Assembly (NCBI GenBank): GCA_030681235.1
Contig: JAUXWY010000132.1
Coordinates: 1 to 50,097 of the forward strand
Source: Pirellulaceae bacterium
Lineage (GTDB): Bacteria; Planctomycetota; Planctomycetia; Pirellulales; Pirellulaceae
Direction: 5' to 3'
Length of the DNA: 50,097 nt
How positions within the stretch are numbered: the stretch's first letter is position 1; each line of letters starts with the position of its first letter. The notes under the pieces are model-generated. The model made no database searches. It worked only from the letters and a program-made list of their open reading frames with translations, and had not been told where the DNA came from. The translations under genes and the position numbers were made by a program. Shown one piece after another: positions 1-9,204 of the stretch.

Positions 1-818
1 ACCGAACGAACCGGTTGTTTGAAACTACCGAGCGCCGGCCAAATTGCATCCAGCCCACGGAGGAAAATTTTTTCCTTGGCCAAATCCAGCAACAAGACGT
101 CACCGTAAGCATGAGCGACAGCGACAATCGTGTCGATGACAATCATAAATGGACGTAACTTCGGGACGTACGCCACCAGATTGGCGATCACATTGACATC
201 TTTCAGAACCATTTTCACAGTTAGTGTATATCCGGCCTGCTCTTTAATTCGAATCATCGCGTCGTACAGTGCGGCGCCCGTCTGATGATGCCCCATGCGA
301 CCGTCGGAGTCCAAGCGGATAATCTCGACACAGTTCTCGACAATTTCTTTGTCCCAGTCGTGGATGCGAGAGGCGGGGAGCGTTTGACCTCCGCGTTCGG
401 TCAATGACGGATAATGGGCGGACTTCTTGTCCTGAATTTCCCGACTCATTTCCTCGCTCTCAGGAAAATTCGTTGGCGGCGATGCATCATCTCGTTCCAC
501 TTGAAGCGAACCAAGTCCTTCATGCAAGACACAGAGCGCCGTGAGTTCGCCCATCAAATGATTGGTGGCAGTCACGGCATTCATGCCGCGTGCGGCCACC
601 AAGGCATTGGAGTAAGCTGCGGCGTCCGCAGCCTGTTGTACTTCCAGTTTGCTGGCAACACGTTCCGCGATACCGCCGACAAAACAGCAGGCAATGCCGA
701 GCCCCAAAGCAATAATCGCCACCACCAGACTAATTTGGCCCCGTTGGTTGCGATGTAGCTGAACGCTGTTGATCAGCAATCGGTTGAGTACCCTTCGGGC
801 GCATTCAATATCCGGCAT
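1..818 (-). CDS. TadG-like pilus-associated protein (3' end outside window)
   Basis: Putative minor pseudopilin or envelope component of the Tad machine. The reading frame is open from an ATG at 816-818 to the window edge, so the C-terminus is missing. It begins with a short basic stretch, then NQRGQ at about residues 23-27 followed by one hydrophobic segment, the N-terminal anchor typical of TadE/TadG proteins. Just after the anchor comes LEVQQAADAAAYSNAL, which matches the 'QxAADAAALA' pattern of TadG-like proteins. The rest is hydrophilic and not recognised. The start overlaps the end of the upstream TadE-like gene by 14 bases, which implies translational coupling. The class is fairly certain from the anchor, the AADAA motif and the Tad context; the exact role is not. 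Confidence 0.8.
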   Translation of the reverse strand, partial: MPDIECARRVLNRLLINSVQLHRNQRGQISLVVAIIALGLGIACCFVGGIAERVASKLEVQQAADAAAYSNALVAARGMNAVTATNHLMGELTALCVLHEGLGSLQVERDDASPPTNFPESEEMSREIQDKKSAHYPSLTERGGQTLPASRIHDWDKEIVENCVEIIRLDSDGRMGHHQTGAALYDAMIRIKEQAGYTLTVKMVLKDVNVIANLVAYVPKLRPFMIVIDTIVAVAHAYGDVLLLDLAKEKIFLRGLDAIWPALGSFKQPVRS

Positions 819-1539
819 AGTTTATGCCCAATCGTTGCTCGGTGTTTCTGGGGGCTTCATCCGGCAAGTTGATCACGGCCTCCAATTCTCGCTGATACTC
901 TGAATCGTCAATCGTCCCCAAGACAACTCCCAAGAACGGAAACATCAAAGGGTAGTCGTAGCGAAGTCGGAGGCTGACCATTGTGGTGTCACCATCCGAA
1001 GTCTCTTGCAACTCCACTCGAATTCTGTCGACCGATGAAATCTCCTTACGGGCAAAGTAGGATGCCTGGATAGGCTGCTTTGCCACAGACTCGTATGCCC
1101 GCCACAAAGGAGTCGAAGCATCTTCTTCGGACAGAGGCTTCGAATCCTGCGCGGCCAGCCCGCGAGCAAATGGCAAGAAGGCTCGCTGGGCCGCTTTCTC
1201 CGCCAAGTCCTCTCGTTCCGCGCCCGCGGGATGGACGATCGCGGTTCGGGCGGCTGCAAATCCCGCATACACCGTTCCCAACCTAGCCAGAAATATCTGG
1301 GTGCACTCGATGACAACGCAGGTAAACAAAAACAAACTGAAAATCGCGAGCAAATAATTCAGTGTATAAGCCCCGCCGCGTTGATCCCGATGCAAGTCGG
1401 ACAATCGATTCGTCCGGGAATGGCGAACCAACACTCCAGCACAACAGAAGCCAGCGAATAAACACGCCAACAACAACACCCAAACCAAGTCGTCAATGGC
1501 TGAGACTTGCCATTCCCCGTCCGCGCCGAGAAATTTCAT
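805..1539 (-). CDS. TadE-like pilus assembly protein
   Basis: Membrane protein of 244 residues, probably a TadE/TadF-type minor pilin. Two hydrophobic segments are visible: one near residues 18-36, and a second after DQRGGAYTLNYLLAIFSLF at about residues 52-70, which looks like the prepilin-type anchor of TadE proteins. It is followed by a 'AAARTAIVHPAG' stretch, as seen after TadE anchors. The C-terminal part is soluble and ends in a proline- and charge-rich tail. The start was set at the ATG at 1537-1539 because it makes an ATGA overlap with the stop of the 52-residue gene; a TTG twelve bases further upstream is possible but less likely. The position inside the Tad operon supports the assignment. 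Confidence 0.78.
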   Translation of the reverse strand: MKFLGADGEWQVSAIDDLVWVLLLACLFAGFCCAGVLVRHSRTNRLSDLHRDQRGGAYTLNYLLAIFSLFLFTCVVIECTQIFLARLGTVYAGFAAARTAIVHPAGAEREDLAEKAAQRAFLPFARGLAAQDSKPLSEEDASTPLWRAYESVAKQPIQASYFARKEISSVDRIRVELQETSDGDTTMVSLRLRYDYPLMFPFLGVVLGTIDDSEYQRELEAVINLPDEAPRNTEQRLGINYAGY

Positions 1540-1694
1540 AGCAAGGGCCAATCAATTAGAAAGCAAAACAGATTAAACAAACCCTTCAGGAGGTAGTTCA
1601 TCAGGAATAACATACCAAACGCGGCCGGAACCGCGATCGCGAAATTCATGACTGCCTCGACACTCGCGCTGCCCTGCCGAATCGAACGACTCAT
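1536..1694 (-). CDS. Short TadE-like or pilin-like membrane protein, 52 aa
   Basis: Small protein with a basic N-terminus (MSRSIRQGSASVEAVM) followed by one long hydrophobic stretch to the C-terminus. The RQGSASVEAV pattern with a glutamate shortly before the hydrophobic segment resembles TadE and Flp prepilin anchors (G...E at +5). The frame is open further upstream, but the longer version would overlap the cpaA coding region and start with low-complexity sequence. The ATG at 1692-1694 sits 16 bases after the cpaA stop. The stop shares ATGA with the next gene. It may be a minor pseudopilin; no enzymatic motif is visible. Confidence 0.65.
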   Translation of the reverse strand: MSRSIRQGSASVEAVMNFAIAVPAAFGMLFLMNYLLKGLFNLFCFLIDWPLL

Positions 1695-1710
1695 TGACGC
1701 AAGCTCCCGT

Positions 1711-2244
1711 TCAAAGTTGCACCCAACTCTCCGCAGGATAACACAGATACAGGCCAAATGCCACCGCACAAAACACTCCCAGGGGCAATGTCTCGACGGG
1801 TGTATCCGGCGACCGCCACCCCAGCCACCCACGCCAGCCTGACCGATAGATCGAGGCGCAAAGCACCCATCCTGCCGCCACAATGAACGCCAACATTAGC
1901 ACAACAAGCCCAGCCGGAATCCCCAGATACACGCCAATAACCGTCGCTAATTTTACGTCACCTCCACCAGCCCCACCAGTCACATAAACGCTCAACATCA
2001 GCACAAAACAAATGGTCCCTCCCAGAATCGATGCGGGCAACCCGATACACCCCAATAGTTGTGGAGTGGTCCATCCGGCTCCCTGAACCGATGGCAAGAA
2101 CTCCATCCCAAACGAACCCAAGCCATTCCAAACTAGTCCGCACAAAATGGCTGGGTACGTGAGCACGTTATGAATAAGACGCCAACGCCAATCAGTCCAA
2201 GCAGCGATAATCAATACCAGGCTCAAAATCACTCCACTAATCAT
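1711..2244 (-). CDS. cpaA: Prepilin peptidase (A24 family, CpaA/TadV)
   Basis: Integral-membrane aspartic peptidase that would cleave the leader of Flp-type prepilins on the cytoplasmic side of the inner membrane. The 177 residues hold about five or six hydrophobic segments. The two catalytic aspartates of the A24 family are visible: the first in AAWTDWRWRLIHN (D17, with the usual basic residues after it), the second in the GGGDVK box at about residues 93-98. The length matches the short CpaA/TadV form that lacks an N-methyltransferase domain. It lies in the Tad operon between the pseudokinase gene and the TadE-like genes, 16 bases before the next start. Possible substrates in this window are the Flp-like pilin and the TadE-like proteins. 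Confidence 0.9.
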   Translation of the reverse strand: MISGVILSLVLIIAAWTDWRWRLIHNVLTYPAILCGLVWNGLGSFGMEFLPSVQGAGWTTPQLLGCIGLPASILGGTICFVLMLSVYVTGGAGGGDVKLATVIGVYLGIPAGLVVLMLAFIVAAGWVLCASIYRSGWRGWLGWRSPDTPVETLPLGVFCAVAFGLYLCYPAESWVQL

Positions 2245-2297
2245 TCACTTAGCTCTCGTGGACCAACTAACAGGCCGGTGCCCAAACTTTCATTTCA

Positions 2298-4568
2298 TCA
2301 ATTGGCCAATTCAACTTCGACGTCGACCACAACGCGAAATCCGGTTACGCCAACGCCGTAACGTACCTCGCCTGACCCTTCTTCGATCTCCGGAGATATT
2401 CTATTTGTGATCCGAAAATCATCCGCCAATTGAAACGAACTAAAATTGCCACCACGGACGATCGGTTGGCCATCCTCCGTGACGCACCATTCGGAAACAT
2501 TGCCAGCCATATCCCAGATCCCGTAATGCGTCGCGAAGTCGCGTCCTTGCGGAACATTGATTTGTTCAATGTTTGTGTCACCTCGCTGGCTGAACGGGGT
2601 ATATGTCCCGCTGTCTTGGTAGTGCTCGATTCGGAGATAAGCATTGAGTGCGTCAATGTCTGCGGGCTCTTCCATTTTCAGCTTGGCAAACTGGAAGGCT
2701 TTCGGTCCGTTCCAATCCTCGTTGCCTCGCCCCGTACGACCCAATGCCGCCAATTCCCACTCGAACTCGGTAGGCAACCGACCGAGGAAGTATCGGGGGC
2801 AGACATCTTGGATTACCGAAAACAATGCGAACCGACTCGGCCCCCAGTCGCGGTCTTGTTTGACGTCTGGCACCGGACGTTGCCGACCTATTTGATCGAT
2901 TTCGTACTTCAAATAATCCATATGAAAATTAGTGATCTCCGTGACTGAAAGGTAGAACGGCCGTTTCAGTGAGACCTGCCGAGCCGGAATTTCCTGGGGC
3001 ATCGCCCCACCTGCTCGCCCGACTGGATAAGAGCCCGTCACATCCGAACCAATCAGTCGTAAAACCAAGGGCATGCCACTGTCCGCCAACGCGATCAATT
3101 CAAGTTCGGATGGCAAACCTGTATAAGGATCTGTGCTGGTTCCGCGTCGAGCTTGATAGCCCTCCGGAAGGATCGGAGTTAATTTGCGACTTGCCGCGGG
3201 GGACGGTTCCAGGTTAAGCTCTTGTGGCAGGTATCCCGGACCCTGGACTTTCATGGGCACGCGTGGCTTTACCATCCAGGTGCGATCCTTAACCGGGACG
3301 ATCTGATCACCTTGCATCAATTCAATCCGACCGTTGAAGCGTTCACCAAACGAGAGTGACACGTATTCGGGTGCCATCTTTTCAACTGAGATTTGGTCCG
3401 CGACAGACGGTTCCGGGATCACGGGAGGTGTTTCCGTTTGGACTCCTGCTACCGAGTCGTTCTTAACAACGGCGTCGTCGATTCGTTGTCCGAATTTCCA
3501 AACAAGAATTCCCAGGATCATGATCGACAACAACACGATGAGACTTAGCGGGACGGCCAATCGTCGCCAGGATGCTTCGGTCGCTCCGTGACGCGACGGT
3601 CCGGTCACGCCCGTAGACCCTGATGGTGTGCGATTGGAACTCGGATCAGCCGATCCGGTATGGGTCTGTTGGTACGGCTGTCGAATCTCTTCTCGCTCCT
3701 CCGCACCCGCCATGCCGACCCGGGCTTCGGGGGAAGGCGGCGGAACGGTAATCGTGACGTCTTTGCGTTTCGCCAACGATTCTAATACCTGACGAGCGGA
3801 TTGCGGACGCTCGCTAACCAACTTGGAGGTCATCCGTGCCACCAATTCACGTAGCTCTTTGGGTAACCGATCTAGTAATCCCACGCTGGCTAATGAGTCG
3901 TGCTTCCGTGCATGCCAGCTCAACCAACTTGACTGAAGAGTCTCGGTGGTTTGATCATCAACCGGAAAATGGGTGGAGAATGTCGGGCCACACGCCAAAG
4001 CCGCGAGGCTCATTCCCAATGAATAAAAGTCGGCCGTGACGCCGATGGTGCCTAGTTCGGGATTGATCGTTTCCGGTGGCGTAAATTCATGGTGGGCAAT
4101 CCGCGCAGTAACCTCTCCGTCGATCAACAATCCCGGAGAGTAATCCAACTTTGCAAAACCTTTCTGCGTAACGAGAATGCTGGCCGGGCAAACGCCGCCG
4201 TGGATAATTTCCAAGGAGTGATACTGCTCTAAAGCCTCCAACATTTGACGCAACAGAGTGAGTAATTGCTCGGCGCTCAACGGTTGCGCCACATGATAGT
4301 TGCCCAGGTGGCCGTCAGCGTTCTCGGTCACGATCCATCCGAAATCTCGGACCGGCGGCAAGCTGCTAACCACATGTCGATGGGATATTCTTAATGGAAC
4401 CAGGATGGAGGACCAAACGCTGTCCAATCGCGGCCCCAACAACGATTCTGCTAGTGCGATAATTCGGACCGGACGATCGCCACTCGCACGGTCGTTGCCG
4501 GAATAAACCGGTGCGAAACAACCTGGTGGCAGTGCGTCAAAAATATCATAAAGGGAATTGACGGCCAT
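2298..4568 (-). CDS. Membrane pseudokinase with C-terminal formylglycine-generating-enzyme-like domain
   Basis: 756 residues. About 20-270 resemble a Ser/Thr protein kinase: a helix ending in EQYHSLEIIHGG aligns with the catalytic loop, and TADFYSLGMSLAALACG with the F helix. The HRD motif is HGG (123-125), the catalytic-loop Lys and Asn are gone, DFG is replaced by DYS, and no glycine-rich loop or VAIK lysine is seen, so it is predicted to be catalytically dead. One membrane segment follows at about 337-358. About 510-750 match the FGE-sulfatase fold, with RLPTEFEWELAALG, MAGNVSEW and RGGNF. It therefore probably binds rather than phosphorylates, with the FGE-like domain outside the membrane. 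An AGGA box six bases before the ATG supports the start. It sits inside the Tad operon, next to a membrane FHA protein. Confidence 0.85.
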   Translation of the reverse strand: MAVNSLYDIFDALPPGCFAPVYSGNDRASGDRPVRIIALAESLLGPRLDSVWSSILVPLRISHRHVVSSLPPVRDFGWIVTENADGHLGNYHVAQPLSAEQLLTLLRQMLEALEQYHSLEIIHGGVCPASILVTQKGFAKLDYSPGLLIDGEVTARIAHHEFTPPETINPELGTIGVTADFYSLGMSLAALACGPTFSTHFPVDDQTTETLQSSWLSWHARKHDSLASVGLLDRLPKELRELVARMTSKLVSERPQSARQVLESLAKRKDVTITVPPPSPEARVGMAGAEEREEIRQPYQQTHTGSADPSSNRTPSGSTGVTGPSRHGATEASWRRLAVPLSLIVLLSIMILGILVWKFGQRIDDAVVKNDSVAGVQTETPPVIPEPSVADQISVEKMAPEYVSLSFGERFNGRIELMQGDQIVPVKDRTWMVKPRVPMKVQGPGYLPQELNLEPSPAASRKLTPILPEGYQARRGTSTDPYTGLPSELELIALADSGMPLVLRLIGSDVTGSYPVGRAGGAMPQEIPARQVSLKRPFYLSVTEITNFHMDYLKYEIDQIGRQRPVPDVKQDRDWGPSRFALFSVIQDVCPRYFLGRLPTEFEWELAALGRTGRGNEDWNGPKAFQFAKLKMEEPADIDALNAYLRIEHYQDSGTYTPFSQRGDTNIEQINVPQGRDFATHYGIWDMAGNVSEWCVTEDGQPIVRGGNFSSFQLADDFRITNRISPEIEEGSGEVRYGVGVTGFRVVVDVEVELAN

Positions 4569-4595
4569 AAATCTTCCTAATTCCTGCGAGCAACT

Positions 4596-5399
4596 TCATT
4601 CTAAAAGTTCACTCAGCCTGGTGTAGAGTTGTAGCTCGAACATCTCATCAACGCGTTCGCGCGGTTCCCAATCCACGTCCGTTGTCCAAACTTTTTCGGC
4701 CAATCGACGTCGCAGTATTTCTCGAGCCGCCTGGATGTGTCGGCTAAAGGTAGCGACATCTTGTGGGTTGCGCCAGGCCAATTGAATTTGTTCGCGCACG
4801 ATCGTTAGTTCTCGATCGTCGTTATCGCGAAGTTGTTCTAGCAAGTACTTCAGGGTCACCGTTGGCTCTTGCGAACGAGCGATGCGATTGCCCCACAGCG
4901 CCAATCCGATTACGAGCAGCACGACGACGAACAACCCGAGCACAATCCACGGACCAACTCGCGATGCGCGGGACTTGGAAGTCGGTAAAGGCTCCACATC
5001 GTTTGTCGGGCGAGGTGTCTTGGTCGTTACCGTCGAGGTCGGTGGTGATTTTGACGGTTGGGGTGACGCCACCTCTTGCTTCTGACCCGGCCGAAGTTCT
5101 AACCAATAGCCATTGACCAACTCCACGCGCTCCCCACGCGACCACGAGATTCCCTTGTTCAGTTCGGCAACCACCCCGCCAATCCGCTGAACATGATCCG
5201 AGCGAGGATAGACCATAGCCCGCGCGGCGTCTCCGTCCTGGAAATTCAAGGTCAAGCAAATGGGCGCCAACTCCTCAGCGCTGATCTGTAAATCGGCATC
5301 GCTGGAACTGCCCACGCGGAGCACACGTCGGTCAACATTGCATTGCCCGCGGCTTTCATCGCCGACTCCCCAGACTACAACCTGCGTTACTTTGGACAT
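4596..5399 (-). CDS. FHA-like, single-pass membrane protein of the Tad locus
   Basis: About 267 residues. The N-terminal 90 residues look like an FHA-type beta domain (VDRRVLRVGSSSDADLQI, followed by the spaced beta strands of FHA folds), although the conserved SxxH is not obvious. Then comes a Pro/Thr/Ser-rich linker, a membrane helix (WIVLGLFVVVLLVIGLALWG) and a charged helical C-terminal part of about 85 residues. FHA domains bind phosphothreonine peptides; here the ligand is unknown. The ATG at 5397-5399 lies after the tadC stop. A GTG at 5433-5435 that overlaps tadC by 14 bases, with a possible purine-rich site, is an alternative. It is followed 27 bases later by the pseudokinase gene, which suggests that the two membrane proteins work together. 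Confidence 0.7.
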   Translation of the reverse strand: MSKVTQVVVWGVGDESRGQCNVDRRVLRVGSSSDADLQISAEELAPICLTLNFQDGDAARAMVYPRSDHVQRIGGVVAELNKGISWSRGERVELVNGYWLELRPGQKQEVASPQPSKSPPTSTVTTKTPRPTNDVEPLPTSKSRASRVGPWIVLGLFVVVLLVIGLALWGNRIARSQEPTVTLKYLLEQLRDNDDRELTIVREQIQLAWRNPQDVATFSRHIQAAREILRRRLAEKVWTTDVDWEPRERVDEMFELQLYTRLSELLE

Positions 5400-5421
5400 T
5401 GCCGCACTCGAAATTCCTCGT

Positions 5422-6318
5422 CTAGTTAAGCCCACCCACCACCTGCATTATAAACGGGGCCAGCATAATAAACATGCACGCCATCGCGATGATAAAACCC
5501 GGTCCGGAAATCTTTACTTTGGCCTCCGCAGAGGCCTTTTCAATCCATTGACTTCTACGTCGCAACATTTCATCCGATTGATTTCGCAGAATGCTCACTA
5601 AGGGGACACCCAAGTCTAGCCCCTGATTCAGCGACGAAACGAAGTATCGGACATGATCATCCGGATATCGATCCGCAAACTGACGCAATGCTTCGGATTG
5701 AGCAACACCGCGTTCAATCTTTCTCGCGACTTCGCCCAACTCTTCGCCAATCGGGTGATCCGCATTCTCTCGTGCCGCCGCCTGCAAAGCGTCTTGAAAA
5801 GAACCACCAGCTTCCATGACGAGGGCCATCAAGTCTACCAAATACGGCAGACGACGGACCAAATTTTTGCGCCGCGTTTGCCCAGCCGCTTTGACCTGAG
5901 ATACGAACATCAAGCCCCCCAAAAAAGCTGTGATACCAAATACGAAAAACGCCACCACCAGCGGAAAGAGCAACAGACTGATCGTCCCGAAGATGAACCC
6001 GCATCCCAGTCCGACCAAAATACCGCCAGCGGACACTTCCGATTGCTTCCAAGGTCGCTGTCCGTCGCTAATTTCTTCGGTCGGATTGTCGCCAAACCAG
6101 ACAGCTAAATCACGTATCCCGACCTCGCACCAATAATACACTTGGCTGTTGGTGCGCAGACGCTCGCGCCGGGCTTGCTCCACCGTCGTCAGTCCCTCAA
6201 GCTGCCTTGGTGACAATAACAAATGGACAAAGAACATGCCCAGTGAAGTAAAAGCGAAAAAGACCATGGTGGACGACGCCAATTCCAACCAATCCAGCGA
6301 TGTGGGCAATAAAATCAT
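5422..6318 (-). CDS. tadC: Tad pilus inner-membrane platform protein TadC (T2SSF family)
   Basis: One of the two platform proteins on which the TadA ATPase acts. The 298 residues hold an N-terminal membrane segment, a cytoplasmic stretch, two central hydrophobic segments near residues 95-135, the T2SSF helical domain (LPYLVDLMALVMEAGGSFQDAL..., with a typical conserved G and acidic ELGEVARKIERG region) and a C-terminal hydrophobic segment (FIIAMACMFIMLAPFIMQVV). The length and the late position of the domain fit TadC rather than TadB. An AGGA box lies nine bases before the ATG. It follows tadB after about 87 bases and precedes the FHA-membrane gene. Confidence 0.92.
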   Translation of the reverse strand: MILLPTSLDWLELASSTMVFFAFTSLGMFFVHLLLSPRQLEGLTTVEQARRERLRTNSQVYYWCEVGIRDLAVWFGDNPTEEISDGQRPWKQSEVSAGGILVGLGCGFIFGTISLLLFPLVVAFFVFGITAFLGGLMFVSQVKAAGQTRRKNLVRRLPYLVDLMALVMEAGGSFQDALQAAARENADHPIGEELGEVARKIERGVAQSEALRQFADRYPDDHVRYFVSSLNQGLDLGVPLVSILRNQSDEMLRRRSQWIEKASAEAKVKISGPGFIIAMACMFIMLAPFIMQVVGGLN

Positions 6319-6405
6319 CTTTAGCTTTCCTGTTAACTCGGCGTCAACTTCCCCAAGAGGCCCTGGTTCATTTGGTTTGCCAACCGTACCGTTCCTCGCA
6401 GAATG

Positions 6406-7233
6406 CTAAGCATCGATGGCCACGATCTTGTCCGACCACACAATCGCCCCGAAAATCACCGCTGCGATCAGTATCAGCATGATCTGTCCGCCGACACTCG
6501 TGAAGTACAGTAGCGTACCGGACGGGTACAGGAATACGAAAGCCAACAAAAACACCACCGGGAAAATGGCCAAGACTTTGACCACCCGTTTTCCCTCGGC
6601 GGTGTCCGATTCGATCTTCTTTTCTAAACGATGATGCTCCTGTAAGCTCAACGCAATTCGCTCCAAAGTTTTTGATAAGTTTCCGCCTCGATCCCAACAG
6701 GTCAACACCGCCGAAGCAAATAGATTGAATTCATCCAATCGCAAACGATTGCGAACATCCAGAATCACTTCCTCAAAATTTCGGCCATGCGTGTATTCGG
6801 TGTGCACCCGTTGCAAGGACAGTTTGAATGGCTCGGCCACTTCAGCGGCGGCCACCTGAAACGCGTCCGGCAACGACAATCCGGCTCGGCAGGAGTTGGC
6901 AATTGCGACGCACGCTTCGACCAACTGTCCGCGAATTCTTGCTTGTTGCCTCAGCAAATATGCGTGTAAAATCACCGGCAGAATCAACAGCACAATCACA
7001 CAAAACGCGATGGCTAGGATCAACGTCTGTGTCAGCCATCCTACGACCAACGCGAATACCAGCAAAAATCCCGTCAGACGAATAACCTGTGGCCACGCGT
7101 GACGGGTGATGTCCAATGCCACCAACCGGCGCAGATCCGCTTGCAACAGACGTTGCGCCAGCAACTCCCAGATCGGCAAAACCAAAAGCAGTCCCGTCCC
7201 CGCTGCAATTCCCACAAAGACCGAAGTCAGCAT
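6406..7233 (-). CDS. tadB: Tad pilus inner-membrane platform protein TadB (T2SSF family)
   Basis: Partner of TadC in the inner-membrane platform of the Flp pilus machine. The 275 residues show an N-terminal hydrophobic segment, a second membrane pair at about residues 50-90, the T2SSF domain from about 100 to 220 (LVEACVAIANSCRAGLSLPDAFQVAAAEVAEP is the first repeat with its conserved small residues; CWDRGGNLSKTLERIA is the G-G-L-turn region), and two C-terminal hydrophobic segments. A GGGA site lies before the ATG. It begins 18 bases after the tadA stop, in the standard tadA-tadB-tadC order. Confidence 0.92.
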   Translation of the reverse strand: MLTSVFVGIAAGTGLLLVLPIWELLAQRLLQADLRRLVALDITRHAWPQVIRLTGFLLVFALVVGWLTQTLILAIAFCVIVLLILPVILHAYLLRQQARIRGQLVEACVAIANSCRAGLSLPDAFQVAAAEVAEPFKLSLQRVHTEYTHGRNFEEVILDVRNRLRLDEFNLFASAVLTCWDRGGNLSKTLERIALSLQEHHRLEKKIESDTAEGKRVVKVLAIFPVVFLLAFVFLYPSGTLLYFTSVGGQIMLILIAAVIFGAIVWSDKIVAIDA

Positions 7234-7251
7234 CGCCCATCCCTTTGCTTC

Positions 7252-9126
7252 TCAAGACAAAAAAGCCGACATGTCAATTAGACGTTTTTCCATCAAGTGA
7301 CCGATAAACGTTGGCAAACGCCCTGTGGGCCGCAACCGAGGTGGATCGGCCGCGCTTAGAGCAAATAATTGCCGGATACGAATGCGGCCTGTCTGATCAT
7401 CAATCTCCAAAACTTCAGAAATCTCAGTGACCAACCTTCGCGACCCAACCCGATTCAATTGGACGATCAAGTGAATCGCCGATACGATCTGCTGTCGAAT
7501 GGAGACCACCGGCAAATTCGAGTCGGATGCTACCAGTACTTCTAAACGACTCAAGGCATCCTCCGGTGAGTTGCTGTGTACCGTGGCCAAGCATCCCGAA
7601 TGGCCAGTATTCATCGCCTGCAACATGTCGATGGCCTCACCGCCACGAACCTCACCCACGATGATCCGTGTCGGCCGCATCCGCAAGGCATTCTTGACCA
7701 AATCACGAATCGTCAAGGCCCCAGCGCCTTCGATGTTTTCCTGTTTCGTCTCCAATCCCACCACGTGTTCCTGCATGATCTGCAATTCCGCAGTGTCTTC
7801 GATCGTTATCACGCGATCTTTTGGATCAAAAAACTCGGTCAAGCAGTTTAGGAGCGTTGTCTTACCGCTTCCGGTTCCACCCGAAATCAACACATTGCAC
7901 TTGTAGCGAATGCAGGCATGCAAAAAGCTGCTCGCCGCTTCGGTAACTGACTGGTAGCGGACCAAGTCGTCCATCCGCAAAGAATGCAACGGAAACTTAC
8001 GAATCGTCAGGCACGGCCCTTTGATGGCCACCGGTGGGATGACGGCATTAACCCGACTTCCATCCGGAAGGCGCGCATCCACTAAGGGCTTGGATTTGTC
8101 AATTCGACGTCCTACTTTGGACACGATCCTTTGAATCACAGCTTCCGTCACTCGGTCCGATAAGAAGCGACGTCCTGAGTTCAATAACTGCCCCTCTCGT
8201 TCGACGTAGATGTGGTTGCTGTCCACGACCATGATTTCCGATACCGCACTGGAGCGAAGCAAGTCCTCTAAAGGTCCAAATCCAAATAAAGTGTCCTTGA
8301 TCTGCTTCTTGCAAAATCGAGCAGCCAAATACAGTAACGGTTCCGGAAAACTCTTGGCGGCTAGATTGTCCCAGACGTCCCAATAATGCTCCGTGATCAC
8401 TCGTAATCGATTCTCATTGGTTGCTTCGCTGATCCGTGGTCGCAACAACGCAAAGATGGCCGTTGTTTTCTGCAGCGCGTCCCGTTCATGCTCCGGCACC
8501 ATGGTCTGGGAGTCGACCCAAGTATCGGTCGAGGTCCAAATCGAGGGTCGTTGTTGATCGGATGCTTCCATGCTATCCAAGAATTGTTGCAGGATGGATC
8601 GACCTGCGGCATGCAACATCAGCGGGCGTTGCTCCGGGGTGAATAACCCTCGATCCACTGCTACACTTTCAATCTTTCGCTCGACCAGCTCAATATACTG
8701 ACTGGAATTTTGGCGGGAATCATCTGCCTTGCTCAAGTCCAATATCTTGAACAAGTCGGCATGAATCTGACCCAAGAAGTTGGTTAACTCAAATTCCAAG
8801 CGGACTCTCGGACTCTCGGTTTCGGCCACTTCTTGAGCTTGAGTCACAGTTAACAGATAGGGGCCCATCTCGATGAGCCCATTCGTCACCAGGGCAATCG
8901 ATTCGTTTGGCTTGATAAGTCGGTCCTGAAATTTCGCCTGTCCGGCGACCAACGTAAAATGCCAAACACCCTGTTGATATTCAAATCGTGCAGCCTGTGC
9001 CGGCACAAGCGGCGAGGCAAGACAAATGTCGCAATCCGGCGACCTGCCAACCCTCAGCGGACTCCGGGTGGCTTCCAAACGCGTTTGTGAATTGGGATCC
9101 CAAATACTGCTGTAGGTAATTTTCAT
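7252..9126 (-). CDS. tadA: FHA domain fused to Tad pilus ATPase TadA/CpaF
   Basis: Motor ATPase of the Tad pilus with an extra N-terminal domain. Residues 1-95 read as FHA-like (SPLRVGRSPDCDICLASPLV is the GR...S turn region). Residues from about 110 to 600 are a CpaF-type secretion ATPase: an N-terminal helical domain, GFGPLEDLL, Walker A GGTGSGKTT at 416-424, Asp box ITIEDTAEL at 440-448, Walker B RIIVGEVRGGEA at 487-498, and His box GHSGCLATVHSNSP at 508-521. All the nucleotide-binding motifs are intact. Its length of 624 residues exceeds a usual CpaF because of the FHA part. Placing a phosphothreonine reader on the motor suggests phosphorylation control. It lies between cpaB and tadB. Confidence 0.95.
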   Translation of the reverse strand: MKITYSSIWDPNSQTRLEATRSPLRVGRSPDCDICLASPLVPAQAARFEYQQGVWHFTLVAGQAKFQDRLIKPNESIALVTNGLIEMGPYLLTVTQAQEVAETESPRVRLEFELTNFLGQIHADLFKILDLSKADDSRQNSSQYIELVERKIESVAVDRGLFTPEQRPLMLHAAGRSILQQFLDSMEASDQQRPSIWTSTDTWVDSQTMVPEHERDALQKTTAIFALLRPRISEATNENRLRVITEHYWDVWDNLAAKSFPEPLLYLAARFCKKQIKDTLFGFGPLEDLLRSSAVSEIMVVDSNHIYVEREGQLLNSGRRFLSDRVTEAVIQRIVSKVGRRIDKSKPLVDARLPDGSRVNAVIPPVAIKGPCLTIRKFPLHSLRMDDLVRYQSVTEAASSFLHACIRYKCNVLISGGTGSGKTTLLNCLTEFFDPKDRVITIEDTAELQIMQEHVVGLETKQENIEGAGALTIRDLVKNALRMRPTRIIVGEVRGGEAIDMLQAMNTGHSGCLATVHSNSPEDALSRLEVLVASDSNLPVVSIRQQIVSAIHLIVQLNRVGSRRLVTEISEVLEIDDQTGRIRIRQLFALSAADPPRLRPTGRLPTFIGHLMEKRLIDMSAFLS

Positions 9127-9204
9127 CGGGGTCTTTAATTCAGTCGGCCAGTCATTCGTGGCATTAGATTCCCCCGGGGCCCTTTCGGAAACCGGTCACT
9201 CATC

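Noticed and set aside
2430..2948. Plus-strand open frame opposite the pseudokinase-FGE gene
   Set aside because: Shadow frame; the minus strand shows the FGE motifs in order.
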